From an uncultured Chlamydiaceae bacterium (GTDB lineage: Bacteria > Chlamydiota > Chlamydiia > Chlamydiales > Parachlamydiaceae), in assembly GCA_945957185.1 (NCBI GenBank), contig CAMFKA010000124.1, positions 1-6,452 of the forward strand: a DNA stretch of 6,452 nt, written 5' to 3'. Position 1 is the stretch's first letter. The number at the start of each line of letters is the position of its first letter. The notes beneath the pieces were generated by a model. That model made no database searches, was not told where the DNA came from, and was given only the letters and a program-made list of their open reading frames with translations. Below are positions 5,788 through 6,452 of the stretch, one piece after another. Both the position numbers and the translations under genes were made by a program.

Positions 5788-5885
5788 ATTTTCGCAAATC
5801 AACATTCTAAAATCCATATTTTTTAATTGTTTTTACAAACATAACCGCGGAATAAATCGTTCTATCGTTCTATCGTTCTATCGTT
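5742..5885. terminator. Convergent intergenic region; repeats may form a two-way terminator
   Basis: Two genes converge on this 144-bp gap, so transcripts must end here from both sides. I see no classical GC-rich stem followed by a T run. The only strong pairing is between the two arrays: an AACGATAC unit on the left pairs with CTATCGTT on the right at 7 of 8 positions, AACGATGT at 6 of 8, around a 68-nt AT-rich loop (5788-5855) that contains CCGCGG (5845-5850). Such a long stem could stop both transcripts, but this is inference from position and pairing only. Confidence 0.3.
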
Positions 5886-5887
5886 TT
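5856..5887 (-). repeat. Four tandem copies of the 8-bp repeat in opposite orientation
   Basis: The plus strand reads ATCGTTCT three times and then ATCGTTTT. On the minus strand these are units built on the same AACGAT core as the array at 5740-5787, with AG or AA as the variable pair. The array runs into the TAA stop codon (complement of 5886-5888) of the gene on the right. The two arrays are therefore inverted relative to each other and fill both borders of the gap. Confidence 0.9.
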
Positions 5888-6452
5888 AATCTTTGCGTAA
5901 ACGTTTCGGGGTGATGGTGGCAACCATCAATGAAGGTGTAGGTTCGCTGCGCTTCTCTCTGTGTGGGACCAAAAGCTCAAACAATTTCTCGACGCTCACA
6001 CCGCTTTCCGCTTTAAATGCCGATAGCGATTGCTCTTGCCCTTTTATCTTTTGTAGTAAGCACTCGTGTCCTTTTTTCATTTCATTAAAAAACTGAACCA
6101 ACAGGCGCTGACTGTTCTCTTTATAGACTTCCGCTAACTCTTTTAACATCTCCGGTTGGTGCAATTGCTCCCGCCAATCAAGCCTGCAAAGCATGGCGCC
6201 ATCGTCTAAAATATCTTTCCACAACTTCTGTTTCTCTTCCATCACCATAATGAAATGGTCTACGAACGCTTGATTGTTCCCACAACCTTCCCACTGATCC
6301 ATAAAAAAGTCGATATCCATATCGGCGCCGATAGCTCGCAGATCCCTTCCTTCAAAGAGCCTATACTCGTAGAATTTTTTCTCGTCATCGATACCAAGGT
6401 ACAATTTAAAACTGTCAAAAGGGGTAAAATCAATGCTGCTGTCGTACGAGGA
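5886..6452 (-). CDS. Unrecognised protein, 5' end beyond the right edge
   Basis: The frame is open from the TAA at 5888-5886 to the window edge, giving 188 visible residues. The in-frame TTG at 6404-6402 is not a likely start, because coding sequence with normal residue content (SSYDSSIDFTPFDSF) continues upstream of it. I do not recognise a family. The visible N-terminal third is acidic and aromatic-rich (DDEKKFYEYRLFEG, MDIDFFMDQWEGCG). The middle (about 100-163) is strongly helical and charged and may form a coiled coil. The last residues are basic (PKRLRKD). There is no membrane segment or signal in the visible part, but the N-terminus is missing. Base usage resembles the neighbours. It converges with the SDR gene. 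A lineage-specific protein is likely; I infer no function. Confidence 0.75.
   Translation of the reverse strand, partial: SSYDSSIDFTPFDSFKLYLGIDDEKKFYEYRLFEGRDLRAIGADMDIDFFMDQWEGCGNNQAFVDHFIMVMEEKQKLWKDILDDGAMLCRLDWREQLHQPEMLKELAEVYKENSQRLLVQFFNEMKKGHECLLQKIKGQEQSLSAFKAESGVSVEKLFELLVPHREKRSEPTPSLMVATITPKRLRKD

Noticed and set aside
5740..5887. CRISPR array
   Set aside because: The 8-bp units are contiguous with no unique spacers, and no cas genes are present.
6402..6404. TTG as the start codon of the rightmost gene
   Set aside because: The frame continues open to the window edge with protein-like content, so the gene is truncated by the window.

Overview
The window holds five protein-coding genes, one of them cut by the right edge, and three intergenic gaps that are each dominated by inverted-repeat DNA. 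I see no rRNA, tRNA, CRISPR array or transposase gene. The gene set is a 7TM-HD (PgpH/YqfF type) membrane phosphohydrolase, a minimal DEAD-box RNA helicase, a GalE-type epimerase and an HSDL2-like short-chain dehydrogenase. The base composition is moderate, and the N-terminal extracellular domain of the 7TM-HD protein looks chlamydial to me from memory. Together these suggest an environmental (amoeba-associated) member of the Chlamydiota. That placement is inference; a protein search would settle it.

Layout. Positions 1-281 carry no convincing gene. They contain a nested imperfect palindrome (about 46-262) with two REP-like hairpins at its core, followed by a GGGCAA tandem array next to the helicase stop codon. 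On the minus strand follow the helicase (282-1409) and, upstream of it in transcription, the 7TM-HD gene (1452-3632), 42 bp apart. That short gap contains a near-consensus sigma70 promoter whose start site would fall almost on the helicase ATG, predicting a leaderless helicase mRNA. The divergent gap 3633-3936 contains a MITE-like element with perfect 29-bp inverted ends (3714-3829), and then the likely galE promoter. On the plus strand galE (3937-4920) and the SDR gene (4908-5741) overlap by 13 bp and are probably cotranslated. The convergent gap 5742-5885 is bracketed by two arrays of an 8-bp repeat in opposite orientation, each touching the stop codon of its neighbouring gene. The last gene (minus strand, 5886 to the right edge) is 5'-truncated and I do not recognise it.

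How the genes work together. The minus-strand pair joins predicted c-di-AMP breakdown at the membrane with RNA remodelling in the cytosol. Their proximity may be simple co-orientation, because the helicase seems to have its own promoter. The plus-strand pair joins nucleotide-sugar supply with a redox enzyme of unknown substrate; the overlap implies coordinated expression but does not reveal a shared pathway.

The most unusual feature of the window is in its non-coding DNA. All three gaps of more than 100 bp contain a short tandem repeat and an inverted partner of it. The three repeats have unrelated sequences and unit lengths (6, about 8, and 8 bp).
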